64,000 nt of DNA from Botryosphaeria dothidea. Taxonomy: Eukaryota; Ascomycota; Dothideomycetes; Botryosphaeriales; Botryosphaeriaceae. The first letter of the stretch is position 1, and every line of letters starts with the position of its first letter. Position numbers and translations under genes: made by a program. Location of the stretch: positions 62,001 to 126,000 of the forward strand of contig WWBZ02000012.1 in NCBI GenBank assembly GCA_011503125.2, in the 5' to 3' direction. Shown here in pieces: positions 32,561 through 43,873 of this stretch. A model generated the notes under the pieces. The model saw only the letters and a program-made list of their open reading frames with translations. It was not told the DNA's origin and searched no databases.

Positions 32561-34539
32561 TTACACACTCTTGCCTCCCGCTTCCTTGACCAACAACGGG
32601 AAAATCGGGGTACCAAACCCGGTCACTGGGTCCCAGCCCTCCGTAGCCGGGAACCCTTCACTCGAGCATCCCACCGCGCTGCCACCGGTAACGTCGGTGT
32701 AAGCTTTGTAGCCTTTCTTGTAAAGCCATGGGTTGAGGAAACCGAGAACGGGCTTGCCCTGGGAGATGAGTGCGTCGTTGACCAGAGAAAGGATACCGGC
32801 ATGAAGCGGAGTCGAGGCGGAGGTGCCGGAGATGACGCCCTCAGTACCGTTCCAGAAGTATGCAAAGTATTGGCCCTGGGCAGCAATATCGGGATAGGCA
32901 CGGCCAGCTGCAAAAGAGTGGTCAGTCATATATCTTTGACAAAATGAGATGGCGTATACGGGAAACTTACTCTTGTTGTAGAGGCCATCAAACTTGCCGC
33001 CCAAGTTCCTGACATAGTTCTTCACAGCCTTTTCCTGGTAGGCGGGGCGAGCAAAGTAGTTGCTGAAGCCACCGCCGCTGGAGTAGACGCTATGCACGTT
33101 TCCGGCGGCGTCAGTGTAGCTGGGGCGGTAGGCCACAACCTCGGGCTCAAACTGGTGAGTTGCGCCAACCGTAGTGACATACGGACAGCTGGCAGGGAAG
33201 TCAGGGATGAACTGGGTAGTGTTCTTTCCATCGTTGCTGTAGCAGGTTCCATTCTTGCCGACACCAGAGTCTCCACTGGAGAAAAGAACAGAGATTCCAC
33301 GAGCTCCAAGCTGGGCGAAGAGCGAGCAGACCTTCTTCGCGTAAGCCTCAGGCACAGTCTGCTCACTGTCACCGTAAGAGGTGCTGATGACTTGGGGCAG
33401 GTCACTTTGAGCGAGCACGTAGTTGAGCCAGACAAGGTAAGGCTCGTTTGTGTTTGTGGGAGTGCTCAAATCAGGGTGGAAAGGTGGGCTGCCACCGGTG
33501 GACCAGGAGTTGATCTGAATCGGTCCTGCAATTCCAGCCTGTGCCTGGACATCCAGGTTGGCTTCCTTCGAGGTTCCATCCTCAGCTTGGGTGAAGTTCA
33601 AGGGGCCGTCCTGCACAGGACCGTCGGCGACAGAGGTCTGGGTGAAGGTATGGGCATCGTCAACAGCGTCAGGGCGATACTTGGTCAGAAATTTCTCAGT
33701 GTCTGGCCGGATCGGGACCTCGCCGAGATAGTTGGTGAAGCCGACTTTGCTCTTTCCGGTCTTCGCCACGTAGCCCTTGGTGCTGTAGAGATTCTGGAAG
33801 CACTCCGGAGTAACGGAGCTGACATTGCAAACCTTCGAGATGGTGCTGTTGCTCGGAGGAGTGTAGTTTGGCGCAGTCCAAGGGGCCAATTCCAATGCAT
33901 CGCTGGCCTTCGCACCCGTGCGCATGAACGAAGTCGTGGGTTGAATTGCGTCAATGTGCTCATGCAAATGCCTTGGCAGAGACCACTGAGAGGTCCGGAC
34001 AAGTTGGTTACCGTCCTGGTGCTGATAGACGCTGTACTCCGTGTCCAGCAGTTGCTCAATATCCGCGACGGGCAGGGCAACATCGATCCAGTCCTGTGCG
34101 GGGCTGTATCTCAGGCTGGAGACATCGATTCCGCTCCCATTGAGCCATTCGTGGACGAGTTCAAGCGCCTCATCAGAAGGCTTGATCAGCTCGTTGACGG
34201 CTTCTGCGCTCAGGTGCTGTCCATAGCGGTGGTGATCCGGGTCAGACACTGAAAGCACGAAACGGTCAGCATCGACGCAAAAGCATCCAACGCAAGACTT
34301 CAAAAAAAAAAAAAAAACCTACCTTCATACAAGTGCCGCTCAAGCTCATCAAACTGACTCTGCTTCAAACCAATGTGCAGGTGAAGAACGTGGCTTTCCG
34401 GGGCGCGACCTGTCTTGGACCACTGGCGGGGCACGTAGTGGGTCTCCTTTACGGCGTAGGGGGAACGCGCACGGATGGGTGTGGCCAGAGCAGCTTGCGC
34501 GGCCGCGGCAATGGAGAGAAGAGCCGTGAAACAGACCAT
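32561..34539 (-). CDS. Secreted S53 (sedolisin) peptidase, tripeptidyl-peptidase-like
   Basis: Acid serine peptidase of family S53. Exons 34539-34323, 34248-32971 and 32907-32561 give 613 residues; introns of 74 bp (carrying a 16-T run on the sense strand) and 63 bp (in frame without stops, but with GTAAGT and a TTTTGCAG acceptor). Signal peptide MVCFTALLSIAAAAQAALA, then the Pro-kumamolisin activation domain (HLHIGLKQSQFDELERHLYEVSDPDHHRYGQHL region). Catalytic residues: Glu and Asp in KEANLDVQAQ, oxyanion Asp in FSSGDSGVG, nucleophile Ser in ISGTSASTPLHAG. The calcium site is at the C terminus (TDVTGG..GWDPVTGFGTP). All key residues are present and the length fits the family. It would release peptides from extracellular protein at acid pH. 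Confidence 0.93.
34303..34317. repeat. Homopolymer run inside an intron
   Basis: A run of about 16 A on the plus strand (34302-34317), i.e. T on the sense strand, close to the 5' splice site of the first S53 peptidase intron. Prone to length variation. Confidence 0.7.
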
Positions 34540-36073
34540 TGTATTTGGCAATTGGCAACAATTGAAGCCACCTGACGAGCGACGGGCAGAGAACCAAGCT
34601 GGCGACAGCAAAAAACCGCGCGGTGAGAGCTATTTATCAAAGCCATGGCACAACGCGCTATGACATGTCGTGCGTGTGCGGTGTCAGTGCTGATCCGAAT
34701 TTCACGCTGCCAGATGCCTTTCCGGGGATAAATCAGGCCGATGTTCTACACAATCTCAACGCGGTGAGGCGTTAATCGCCGACGCGAGAGCCCCTCATCC
34801 TGGCCACGTTATGCCCCTTCGGGCAGGTACTTATCGCCCGCCTCCTCTAATTTCCTTATTGGGCAGGCGAAGGCGAATTGCGCGATACGAGCGAAGGCTT
34901 ACACGACGGTCAAGCACTCTTGTCTGCAGCTTAGCGACATTGGCATCTGGGACGCCAGCAGCAGTTGCCATGTTCCAGAATTCATCCGGACCGGATGAGA
35001 ACATATCTACGCCACAATCCCCTCATGTGGCGTTCAATCAACACGCGACGGCGGTTGACAATGATTTGAGAGTAGCAGGGTGCGCTTACAAGCGGCAAAA
35101 GTCCTGCTCGACACCTTTTCAACGACTCCGACTTTCCTTTCGTGGAAAACGTAGTAGCTGGGCAGAAATCCCAGAAGCACGGGACGAAAAGAGAGACTGG
35201 TATTGAATCGCCTACAAACCGCTTTACCACAACGATAATTCAGAACCGCATTTGAGGTCGACACACGAAGGACAAAGAGAAAAATGAAAGCGTTAGTGAA
35301 TATATACATCTATTCTGCATAGACGCTAATGTGGTGCTCAACGTCTGTTGTTTAATAACTTATCGATTGAAGAATCTGCGCAACGATCTTCCCAGAATTT
35401 TGAAGATGAAAAGACGCGTACGTAATTAATCCACTAGTCGTCTGTTCCTTATCACACTCGAATAATAAAATAGTGTTCTAGAGCTAAAACCATTCTCTAT
35501 CTATGAGCTGTAAGCTGCATTCGTATAAAGGCCTTGAAATCCTATGCTATAGTCCCTATGTACAACAAGCTGACAGGCTTCCACAAACTTTCTCCGGGTA
35601 AGTTGGATCTCCGGGGTGCAGTTGGCTGTGCAACAGCTTTACGCTTGGCCGTGACCAATGCAGCAACCCCATTTTTCTGCGTTGTCAAAGAAACGGCAAC
35701 TTTTCCATGTTCATCGCGCAGTGGCAGTGTACTGTGAGGCTGAGTCCAGATGACATCATAAAAAGGAACACCAGACCCATATACGAATCCTTCCGCAGTG
35801 GCTGTGAATCCTCCATCACCAAACATAAAGAAACGCTACTCTCCATTCCCGTCCATCAAAACAACTCGACCTGTCATTTCCGCAAAACAAGCCAAACAAA
35901 AAAGACAACCCTTTTCCTGGTGGTCCACAAAGTCCGATTGAACGTACCAACCAAATCACACCCTTGCCAAGACCGAACAAACCCAATCGCCAACGCAGCT
36001 TCTTCCTCTCTTATAAGAAAAAGGACACCGTTCGCATTCAGTACCATCCTTTCCATCAATCGCCACAATAACC
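34540..36073. promoter_or_regulatory. Divergent intergenic region, no gene seen
   Basis: About 1.5 kb separating the peptidase (minus) from the small protein at 36074 (plus). A 94-codon minus frame at 35542-35826 and a 131-codon plus frame at 34811-35206 are present but unrecognised and without splice partners. Includes an AT-rich stretch at 35280-35530. Confidence 0.4.
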
Positions 36074-36436
36074 ATGCCATCCTTCTCCGCCGGCATTTCC
36101 TCCCTCAACGCAGGCTACATCGCAACGAGCCAGCAAGACCGCACCTCGACGCACATGCCCAACGGCGAGCCCCGCCCTGGCGTCGACAACCAGCCATCCC
36201 AGAAGGCGCTGGAGGTGCGCAGAGCCAAGATTGCTGAGGTTGATCGGTTGATAGCCGAAGCAAAAGAGCGACGGGAGCGTGGAGAGAGCAGTAAGGAGAG
36301 GGGAAATCACGGGGAGAAGGACGTTGCGAGCGCAGATGCTGGATCAGTCAGTGACTCTGGTGTCGGTGGTGAAAAGAGAGGGTGGTTGCATGGGTTGCGG
36401 GAGAAGATTGCAGGGAGGGGAGAAGGAAGCGCATGA
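36074..36436 (+). CDS. Small charged protein with predicted coiled coil
   Basis: 120 residues, single exon, start in the context accATG at 36074. The N terminus resembles short conserved fungal proteins (MPSFSAGISSLNAGYIATSQQ); the middle is a strongly charged helix (ALEVRRAKIAEVDRLIAEAKERRERGESS) likely to coil, and the end is Gly/Ser/acidic with a short amphipathic WLHGLREKIAG. No catalytic motif; function unknown. The pyrimidine-rich upstream sequence and gene-like codon use support it being real. Confidence 0.6.
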   Translation: MPSFSAGISSLNAGYIATSQQDRTSTHMPNGEPRPGVDNQPSQKALEVRRAKIAEVDRLIAEAKERRERGESSKERGNHGEKDVASADAGSVSDSGVGGEKRGWLHGLREKIAGRGEGSA

Positions 36437-36665
36437 GCAGGGCAGTGACACGAGAGCCCAAACCGAGAGTTTGCTTAGAATACCCACAATCACATGAGCT
36501 ATTTTTTTCTTCGCACGAAGCGTGGGGTTGATTCATCGAAAAGCATGAAGAGGATCCAATGGATCGGAGGTCATCGACGACCACACTGCATGAACTGTGA
36601 TGGGCTGGATGCCAAAGAAACAAAGGCATATCCAGATAAGACACCGCTATAGATGGGCTGTCTGA

Positions 36666-38327
36666 TCATCTCCCTCCCATGCTCTGTACGATCTTCTCCC
36701 TCCGATTCTCCCTGTCTTGACCATTTCGCCCGTGGCTACCCCCTTCGTATCGCCCACCGCGCTCACGGCCAGGCCTTCGGTCATCACGATCCCCACCTCT
36801 TCTATCGCGGTCTCTGTCACGTCCCGCATCCCCATCTTTGTGTCTTCTTGCCTTTTTGTCTCCAACTATTTCTTTCTCCTTCTCTCGGGGGTCAATGACA
36901 ACCAATTCCTCTTCATTCTTCCTTTTCCACTCCAAATCTTTACCAAGGCGGTCTTTCTCGAAACTCAGAGCATGATTCATCCACCCGGCGTCATTGTCAT
37001 CATCATTGACAGCGTTAGAGTCCGGCGCTTCCCAGTCGCGGCAAGATTGGCAGTTGGGGATGAAGTGGAGATCGCACAGAATGGCCTCAGTATCCTCAAC
37101 CTCTTCATTCGGGACCTCCTTCTCCCTGGCTATCTCGGACCGCTCAGGTTTGGCTGCAGAAGCATCCTCTTTGGGTGCGCTCTCGAGTTTACTCTTGAAA
37201 GCATTGAAGAGTTCCAAAGTCTGCTGATCCGCCCGCGAATCAGTGGCGCCGACACCACGCCTTTTTCGTCCACGAGTAGAGGTCTCCGGGATCATGGCTT
37301 CCAGGGCAGACTTCTTCTTTGGGGCCTCTTTGGTAGTGGGGCCAGTGTTGCGCTTCATGCTGGCCTTTAACTCGGCAATTTGCGCATTGGTTCGCTCAAG
37401 TAAAGACGACATTTTGTTGACCTGCTCAGGCTCGGACTCTGACGACACGGATGGAGACCGCGTGGAGCGGCGCGGAGGCGGCGCGGTTTCTGACGACTTT
37501 GGTTTAGGTGGTGGTGAGGGCGATTTCTGCGGGGAAGGCTTTCGGATAGGCTCCGGGGCCGTGGGCTCGATCGGGCGCGCGACGGGGGTGCTTTTGAGCT
37601 CCGCTCCATCTTCGTGACCAGCGCTGACGAGCTTAGTATTGAACTTGGGCTTCTTGAACACGGGCGCAGCGTCTCCCTCGTCGCCTTCGTCGCCCCCAAA
37701 ACTCAGAAGCTGCTTCGCGGCCTTGCGTTTTGCCTTCTTCGGGCCCTTCTTTTCCTGGGCTCGTGGTTGGGCCGTCTGCACGCGCTTGACCATGTCGTCG
37801 AAGGGATTGACGATAATGTCGGCACCGGTGATCTTGGTGGGGTATAGCGGGCGCTCGCTGCCCTCTTCCTCAGTCAAGTCCGCCTCCCCCATCTTCATCA
37901 AGTTGTAGATAGTGTCGCCCTCGATGCGGCCGAACATGGTGTTTCGGCCGGTGAGATCCGGGGTAGCGGCGAGGGTCAGGAAGAACTGGCTGCCATTGTC
38001 GTCCTTCTTGCCCGTGTTGGCCATTCCAAGAAGGCCGCGGCGATTGAACTTGAGGCGCGAATGGACCTCGTCGGCAAAGGGCTCGCCATCGAAGCTGCTC
38101 TCGCCGCCAGAGCCCGTGCCGGTGGGATCGCCGCCCTGAATGATGAAGCCGGGGACCAGGCGGTGGAAAATGCAGTTGTCGTAGTATCCATCGAGGCAGA
38201 GCTGCAGGAAGTTGCGCGAGGCCAGCGGCGTCTGCTTGGCAAACAGCTCGAGCGCAAGGTCGCCGGCGGTGGTGTGCAGGATGACCTTGGCCGTCGGCTG
38301 CGGCTCGAGGTTGTACACCGACGACAT
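36666..38327 (-). CDS. cwc27: Spliceosomal peptidyl-prolyl isomerase CWC27 (cyclophilin)
   Basis: 553 residues, single exon. A cyclophilin domain occupies residues ~1-175: VILHTTAGDLALELFAKQTP, NFLQLCLDGYYDNCIFHRLVPGFIIQGGDPTGTGSGG, FADEVHSRLKFNRRGLLGMANTG, NGSQFFLTLAATPDL and TMFGRIEGDTIYN. This insertion-poor domain followed by a long charged tail (KKPKFNTKL, Pro/Ser-rich RS-like tracts, FEKDRLGKDLEWKRKNEEELVVIDPREKEK, then RDRDRD repeats) is the architecture of CWC27, a component of activated spliceosomes. The start at 38327 (MSSVYNLEPQ) is preferred over the open N-terminal extension, which is Arg/His/Pro-rich and unlike the family. It lies head-to-head with ALE1, 366 bp apart. Confidence 0.93.
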   Translation of the reverse strand: MSSVYNLEPQPTAKVILHTTAGDLALELFAKQTPLASRNFLQLCLDGYYDNCIFHRLVPGFIIQGGDPTGTGSGGESSFDGEPFADEVHSRLKFNRRGLLGMANTGKKDDNGSQFFLTLAATPDLTGRNTMFGRIEGDTIYNLMKMGEADLTEEEGSERPLYPTKITGADIIVNPFDDMVKRVQTAQPRAQEKKGPKKAKRKAAKQLLSFGGDEGDEGDAAPVFKKPKFNTKLVSAGHEDGAELKSTPVARPIEPTAPEPIRKPSPQKSPSPPPKPKSSETAPPPRRSTRSPSVSSESEPEQVNKMSSLLERTNAQIAELKASMKRNTGPTTKEAPKKKSALEAMIPETSTRGRKRRGVGATDSRADQQTLELFNAFKSKLESAPKEDASAAKPERSEIAREKEVPNEEVEDTEAILCDLHFIPNCQSCRDWEAPDSNAVNDDDNDAGWMNHALSFEKDRLGKDLEWKRKNEEELVVIDPREKEKEIVGDKKARRHKDGDAGRDRDRDRRGGDRDDRRPGRERGGRYEGGSHGRNGQDRENRREKIVQSMGGR

Positions 38328-38693
38328 GGCGAGCACGGGGCGCGGCGGGCGGCGCGACGGTGGGGAGGAGCGGTGGCAGTGGCAGGCGTGCGGGTGACGC
38401 GGTCGGGGTGTCACGCGGAGAGGTGTTGGTGCTGGCGTTGGTGCTGGTGCTGGTGTGGAGGATGGAAAAGAAAAAGAGGTGGCCGCAGCGCAGCGTGGGC
38501 GGAGCCGCCAACGTCACTGGCTCAACACAGGCTTTGGGTGCACGCGGGCAAATTCCACGCCAATACCAACAAGAAAAGCTCCCCGCCGCGACGGAGCTCC
38601 CAGCTCTTCCCGCCAACTCTATCCCAACAGCACCCTCTCACCCGCCATGCAGTGACTGCTCGTCCCTGTGTCCTCGCCGTCCAGTCGCCCACT
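38328..38693. promoter_or_regulatory. Bidirectional promoter between cwc27 and ale1
   Basis: 366 bp between divergent housekeeping starts. CT-rich on the ale1 side. Open frames across it are antisense or leader sequence and show no motif. Confidence 0.5.
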
Positions 38694-40732
38694 ATGCTGC
38701 CCTTCATAAACACCCGTAGGTGCACCATGTCATCAGCCGTGTCGTCGTTTGTCTGCTAACGAGCTCTGTCTGTCCTTTGCAGCTTTCGCCTACCTCGCCA
38801 GCGCCTTGGGCGCCTCCACCGACGAGCGTATGCCGATCCATCCTCTCGTCCTCGTGCAGCTCTGCTCACCCACGTAGTCAAGCTCATCGCGTCCTTCTTG
38901 CTCTCCTACCCGCTCGCCGCTATCCTCAAACGCATTCCCGACTCCAAGCCGTGGCAGAAGAATGCATTCATAATAGGGTACGACTCTCAGAACTGCGCCG
39001 ACCGCAGGGTTCTTACATTGGCGCAGTGTTTCGCTCTTCTACCTCGTCGGTCTCTTCGACCTCTGGGCTGGCCTCCGCACCCTGTTCATCAGCTCCGCCG
39101 GTGCCTATGCCATTTCCAAATACATCGAGGGCCCGCTGATGCCATGGGTCGGCTTCGTCTTCCTGATGGGCCACATGTCGATCAACCACCTGGATCGCCA
39201 GTTCAGGAACGAGCCGCAGAATGTTGACATCACCGGTGCCCAGATGGTTCTGATCATGAAGCTCACCGCCTTCTGCTGGAATGTCCACGACGGCCGTCTG
39301 CCGGAGAAGGAGCTGTCCAATTACCAGAAGGAACGTGCCCTCCGCGATCTTCCCTCTGTTGTCGACTACACTGGCTATGTGCTCTTTTTCCCTTCTTTAT
39401 TTGCCGGTCCCGCCTTCGATTACGTCGACTATCGCCAGTGGTTGACGACCAGCATGTTCGAGCTGCCCCCCGGTGTTGACCCTTCCAGAGCCCCTCCAAC
39501 CCGTAAGAAGCGCAAGATTCCCCGTAGTGGCACGCCGGCTGCTTGGAAAGCTGCCTATGGTCTGGTCTGGATTTTTGCCTTCCTGCAGTTCTCTGGTTGG
39601 TACAGCACCGATTTGCTGCTCGGTGACGAGTACATGAAGCACAACTTCCTCAAGCGTCTTTACTACTTGCATATGGTTGGATTCGCTACTCGCATGAAGT
39701 ACTACGGCGTTTGGCACTTGACGGAAGGCGCTTGCATCCTCTCCGGTATCGGCTACAAGGGCATCGACCCCAAGACCGGCCGGGTGAACTGGAATCGCCT
39801 TCAGAATGTCAAGCCCCTCGGCATTGAGTTGGCCCAAAACACGCACGCATATCTGGGCAACTGGAACATCAACACGAATCTCTGGCTCCGCAATTACATG
39901 TACCTGCGAGTCACGCCCAAGGGCAAGAAGCCTGGCTTCCGTGCCAGCATGGCCACATTTGTCACCTCGGCCTTTTGGCATGGATTTTACCCTGGTTACT
40001 ACATGAGCTTTGTCTTGGCGAGCTTCCTTCAGACCATTGCGAAGAGTGAGTAGCTACGTCCCAGCAACTTCCTCAGGCTAACGTGTTGCAGATGGCCGTC
40101 GACTTCTTCGACCTTTCTTCCTCACTCCAGACGGACAGCGCCCTCTCCCGACCAAGATCTATTACGACATCTTCACCTGGGTCGTCACACAACTCGCCTT
40201 CTCGTACACCGTGCTCCCATTCATCACGCTCGAGCTTGGCCCGTCCTTGCTTGTATGGACCCGTGTGTACTTCTATACCGTTGTGGGAGTCGCCGCATCC
40301 CTCGTATTCCTCGCTTCTCCCGGTAAGAAGACTCTGCAGAAACAGCTCGCAAAGAGGGCTGGAGCTGCCAAGCCGGCCGAGTACAAGGATTCCGCAACCT
40401 CCACCGCAATCGGACAGGCATCTTCGGCTGCTGAGCTCATTAATCGGGGGCGTAGCAGTCTTACTGCCGATGATCTCTTGGAGGAGAAGATCCTGGGTGA
40501 AGCTCTTGGTCTTCGGCCTGGTCTGAGTAGGAATCCTTCTACTGAAGGCAGCGGCAGAGTTCCTCTGATGGGTCTACCGGACGACCCCGAGCTGGAAATA
40601 GACGAGGCTATCGCGGAAGTCAAGGCCGAGATTGCGAAACGGAAGCAGAGCGGACAGGGCCCTCCAGGGCCTCAAGAAGTACGACGATGGGTGGAAGAGA
40701 AGGTAAAGGAGTTGAAGAAGAGGAAAGATTAA
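38694..40732 (+). CDS. ale1: MBOAT lysophospholipid acyltransferase (ALE1/LPT1)
   Basis: ER membrane acyltransferase of the Lands cycle. Exons 38694-38715, 38783-38827, 38878-38977, 39027-40045 and 40092-40732 give 608 residues; introns of 67, 50, 49 and 46 bp. The N terminus splices to MLPFIN..FAYLASALGAS, and LLSYPLAAILKRIPDS is characteristic. MBOAT core: YLGNWNINTNLWLRNYMYLRV and the catalytic His in SAFWHGFYPGYY. Hydrophobic helices are spread over the first ~470 residues, then a charged cytosolic tail ending KVKELKKRKD. The 22-bp first exon is short but the frame, donor (GTAGGT) and acceptor (TTTGCAG) all fit. Intact and highly conserved in appearance. Confidence 0.93.
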
Positions 40733-41255
40733 CTGCATTGATCAGGGTTGGCAATGTGACTGAGCTTGGTTGTTTGGGATTGGTGGTAACCGAACTTGGT
40801 TCTTCCGCTGTTCTGTTCTCGCTCATATTGGAGTAATGCTGCGCAACACAAACATCTACGAAGCCGATGCCGTGCTTAATTGGTCTCGATCCGGGAGCTG
40901 AGCCTGGTGGGCTATGGATCAACTCAGCGACTCGGTGCGCAATTTTTGAAAGGATATACCGAGTAGCATCGCACCCCTTGTCTTCCAGCCAGCTGGAGTT
41001 CTGTCGTCCCTTTGGGCTCGAGCTTTGACTCCCTATGACTTGCAGCCTGTTGAGTTTCTTTCCAAGCTCGACTTGCGGAAAGCAACATGCAAAATTCAAG
41101 GGTAGAGTTGGTTCGCCGTCAGGGAGATGGTCGACTCGCTGGTTGCTGGGCATGACAATCAGCCTCAGATAAAGTCATTAAAAGCCGATACACAGATCCA
41201 ACGATCAATGTCCGGACAGTATAAACCTGAACGTGGAGCATGCTATACAGAACAA
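40733..41255. terminator. Convergent intergenic region
   Basis: About 520 bp between convergent ale1 and rad14 stops. Open minus-strand frame 40620-41153 runs into ale1 antisense and has no motif. No gene. Confidence 0.4.
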
Positions 41256-42476
41256 TCAAAATTCCAGCTCCTCAACTTCCATGCCGCATTCGATGCACCT
41301 CTTCTTTGTCAAGCCCGTCTCCGGATCTTCTACTGACCGACCCCATTCATGTTCGTGTCTGTCAAACCTCCCTGCTACCTCGTCCCCAAACTGTGCAGTC
41401 TTCCCAGGCCCTCCTCCGCCAAGTCCAATGCCATCCCCCACTGCCGCACCAGCCTGTCTACTTCGTTTGTACGCCTCGACACGCGTCCTCTTCTTGAGGT
41501 CCTCCAGCTTACTCTTGAACTTCTTATCCCTCCGGTCTTTCTTCTCTATTGCTCGTCGCTCGAACTCAGCGTCCAACGCCTCCGAGCTGCCCCACTTCCG
41601 CGCGCTGAACGCGTACTCCTCCAGCTGACACCGCAAGAACAGCTGCATGCTATGGTAGGTAGCACTGCGTGGATTCGGCTTCTCGAGGCGCGGGAAGAGT
41701 TCCTCGTCCCTCAGCTCCGGGTCGGTGAGGAGATAGTCCTCGCGGGCCTCGGTCTTGGTCAGCAGGCTGTAGCGCTCGGGGAACTTGTCCTTGCAGGCGC
41801 TGCAGACGGCGACGCCGAAGACGCCCTGCCACTGGAAGTCGATCTCGCGCGAGCCGCACTCGCGGCACGCGGCGTCCCTGCCGGCGTCGTCGAGCACCGA
41901 GATGCCCGGCTCGAAGGGGCCCGCCTTCGCGGCGCGCAGCTTCTTAAGCAGCTGGTGCCGCTGCCACTCGGCCAGCGTCATGTGCGCGGGCTTCTGCTCC
42001 GCGTTGTCCTTGCTCGCGCCCGAGTTCAGCGCCTTGTTGTGCGGGTCGTCGACCGTCGACAGGAAGCCGCCTTTCGTGTCCGTCATGGCCGACAGGTCGT
42101 ACTCGATGTAGCTGCTCTTCTCGAACTTCTTCGCCGCCCGCACGTATGCGTTGTCGGACGGGGTGGTCATCCCGCTTCCCCCAGCCCTGCCTGCCGTCCC
42201 TGCAGTTGCGCTCGTGCCATCGCGGTGGTTGCGCGATCGTGTTGTCGTGCTTATGGCGGAGTACGGGCGCTTCTGGCCGGCGTGGCCGGCGGTGTCTGCG
42301 GCGGCGAAAGAGGCGGCGGCGGCGGCGTCGGCTTGGGAGCGCAATGCTTTGGCTTTGAGGCGGTTGATCTCGAGCTGGCGGACTTGCTCGGGCGTGAGGG
42401 GCGCGCTGGGGAGGTTTCCTGCTCTGGTGGATTGCGGAGGTGGCGTCGTCGGCCGGCGAGAAGACGGCGACGCCAT
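41256..42476 (-). CDS. rad14: Nucleotide-excision-repair protein RAD14/XPA
   Basis: DNA-damage verification factor of nucleotide excision repair. 406 residues, single exon. The zinc finger is C204-x2-C207-x17-C225-x2-C228 (CRECGSREIDFQWQGVFGVAVCSAC), followed by the conserved XPA DNA-binding segment: KFPERYSLLTKTEAREDYLLTDPELRD, LPRLEKPNPRSATYHSMQLFLR and EEYAFSARKWGS. The N-terminal 110 residues are Ala/Pro-rich and disordered. A C-terminal HEHEWGRSVEDPETGLTKKRCIECGMEVEELEF motif, with its own Cys pair, is typical of fungal RAD14. The start at 42476 fits a short N terminus MASPSSRRPT. Confidence 0.95.
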   Translation of the reverse strand: MASPSSRRPTTPPPQSTRAGNLPSAPLTPEQVRQLEINRLKAKALRSQADAAAAASFAAADTAGHAGQKRPYSAISTTTRSRNHRDGTSATAGTAGRAGGSGMTTPSDNAYVRAAKKFEKSSYIEYDLSAMTDTKGGFLSTVDDPHNKALNSGASKDNAEQKPAHMTLAEWQRHQLLKKLRAAKAGPFEPGISVLDDAGRDAACRECGSREIDFQWQGVFGVAVCSACKDKFPERYSLLTKTEAREDYLLTDPELRDEELFPRLEKPNPRSATYHSMQLFLRCQLEEYAFSARKWGSSEALDAEFERRAIEKKDRRDKKFKSKLEDLKKRTRVEAYKRSRQAGAAVGDGIGLGGGGPGKTAQFGDEVAGRFDRHEHEWGRSVEDPETGLTKKRCIECGMEVEELEF

Positions 42477-43244
42477 GTTGCGCGTGGAGGGATGGATGGA
42501 TGGAGTCTGGCACTATGCGACGGGCACTCGGGCGGGCGGAGTAGAATGCGCTTCCTCCAGGGCTTTGGGTGAGGTGTAAGCAAAAGAGTTGCCGCAAGGT
42601 CAAGGTACGAAGACAAAGATGCCGGGTAGGAAGGAAGCCACGGCGGCGATGACGCATCGAGCTCGGTCGCCGGGTCGGTCTCGGGCGACTTGGCAGCGCG
42701 ATCGCCGGGTTATTTTCGAGCAGTTCCGACACCAGCCTCCTCAACAACATTGGCACGACTGAAGCTTGAACTGAAGAATGATTGTCCAATGGTCACCAGT
42801 GGCCCGAGGGGGACAAACTCCTTTACAGCAGCGGGTGACAAAGCGTTCGATCAATATCCGAAAGTCAACTCCCCAATGGCTGTTACGAACGCTAGAGGCT
42901 GACCCTGTCCGCGAATCAATGCCTTACTTACTTCACCGAAAATCGACGAACAGTGATTGACCGGAAACGGAACGCAAAAAGCCTGGTTTAAAGCTGCTGC
43001 TAGCACTGAACTTTGCCTGCAACGCGTGCCGCGCACCGCGCCTGCGCGGGCAAAGAGTGACAAGAAAAAAGTCGCTGCCCGTGACGACAGGGTGCGAGTC
43101 CAGGCGGCCATATATCTGCCCCCAACTCACCTCTCTTGCAGCCGGACGGACTCTTTCCCCACACGCCATTTCACAAACTTTGATTCTCTCACTCTACTAG
43201 ACTTACTTCATCTCAACGTCGTCTCAGCTCCACAAAAAAAAAAA
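42477..43244. promoter_or_regulatory. Divergent promoter region, rad14 and small HTH-like gene
   Basis: 768 bp with no gene. The plus side ends in a CT-rich leader and an A-run just before the ATG at 43245, typical of fungal housekeeping promoters. Confidence 0.45.
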
Positions 43245-43873
43245 ATGCCGATCGATTGGAAGAGCCAAGAGAGTTACCAACGCCTGTTGGCTGCTCTCGT
43301 CGCCGCGAGTGACAACAACGTGAGTTTATGCCTTTGTCTGCCCTTCACTTTTATGAAGGACACAGTGACTGATCGTTGCAAACTTCCCCGCAGGTTGACT
43401 ACAAAAAGGTCGCGTTCTACTTTGGTCAAGGCGCCACGTACGACTCCATCGAAGGCCGATTCCGCATTGCGAAGCGCATGGCCAACACTCTTAAGACTGA
43501 GGCCGAGGAGGAGGGCCGCGCAATGCCCACTCCCAGATCCAAGAGCGCGACCAGCACGCCTCGCAAGCCCAAAGCGAAGCCCGGCCAGCTGGGTGAGCAC
43601 ACCACATTCCTCCCGTGCATTTCTGCCTCGTACTAACCTCCTGCAGTGGTTCAGTCTGGTCGCGTCCAGAAGTCGCCGTCCAAGAAGCGTGGCTCTGCTC
43701 CCAAGGTCAAGCAGGAGCCGCAAACGCCCAGCGCCACTGATAGTGACGACACTCAGGCCAGCCAGCAGCAAGCTGGAATCGACTTGGACGCCTATGTCGA
43801 CCCCTACCAGCACAGCTTCGACACTTCGATTGATCCCAGCATCTTCAGCAGCTACAATGACGAGGAAGTGTGA
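43245..43873 (+). CDS. Small Myb/HTH-like protein A
   Basis: 166 residues. Exons 43245-43319, 43394-43592 and 43647-43873 (introns 74 and 54 bp, the second with a CTAAC branch). The N-terminal ~60 residues (MPIDWKSQESYQRLLAALVAASDNN then KKVAFYFGQGATYDSIEGRFRIAKRMA) look like a short tri-helical SANT/Myb-like fold seen in many small filamentous-fungal proteins; the rest is a basic, Pro/Ser-rich tail (KPKAKP, KSPSKKR, PKVKQEP) and an acidic C terminus ending YNDEEV. It resembles the next gene (45291) in layout. DNA or chromatin binding is inferred; no target known. Confidence 0.75.

Noticed and set aside
33092..34252. 386-codon open frame antisense to the S53 peptidase
   Set aside because: A shadow of the GC-biased peptidase codons; no motif, start context or introns, whereas the minus strand encodes a complete sedolisin.
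38061..38759. 232-codon plus frame antisense to the cwc27 N terminus and across the promoter
   Set aside because: Shadow of the cyclophilin coding strand; no motif.
41349..42572. 407-codon open frame antisense to rad14
   Set aside because: Shadow frame rich in Leu/Arg/Val; the minus strand has all the XPA landmarks.
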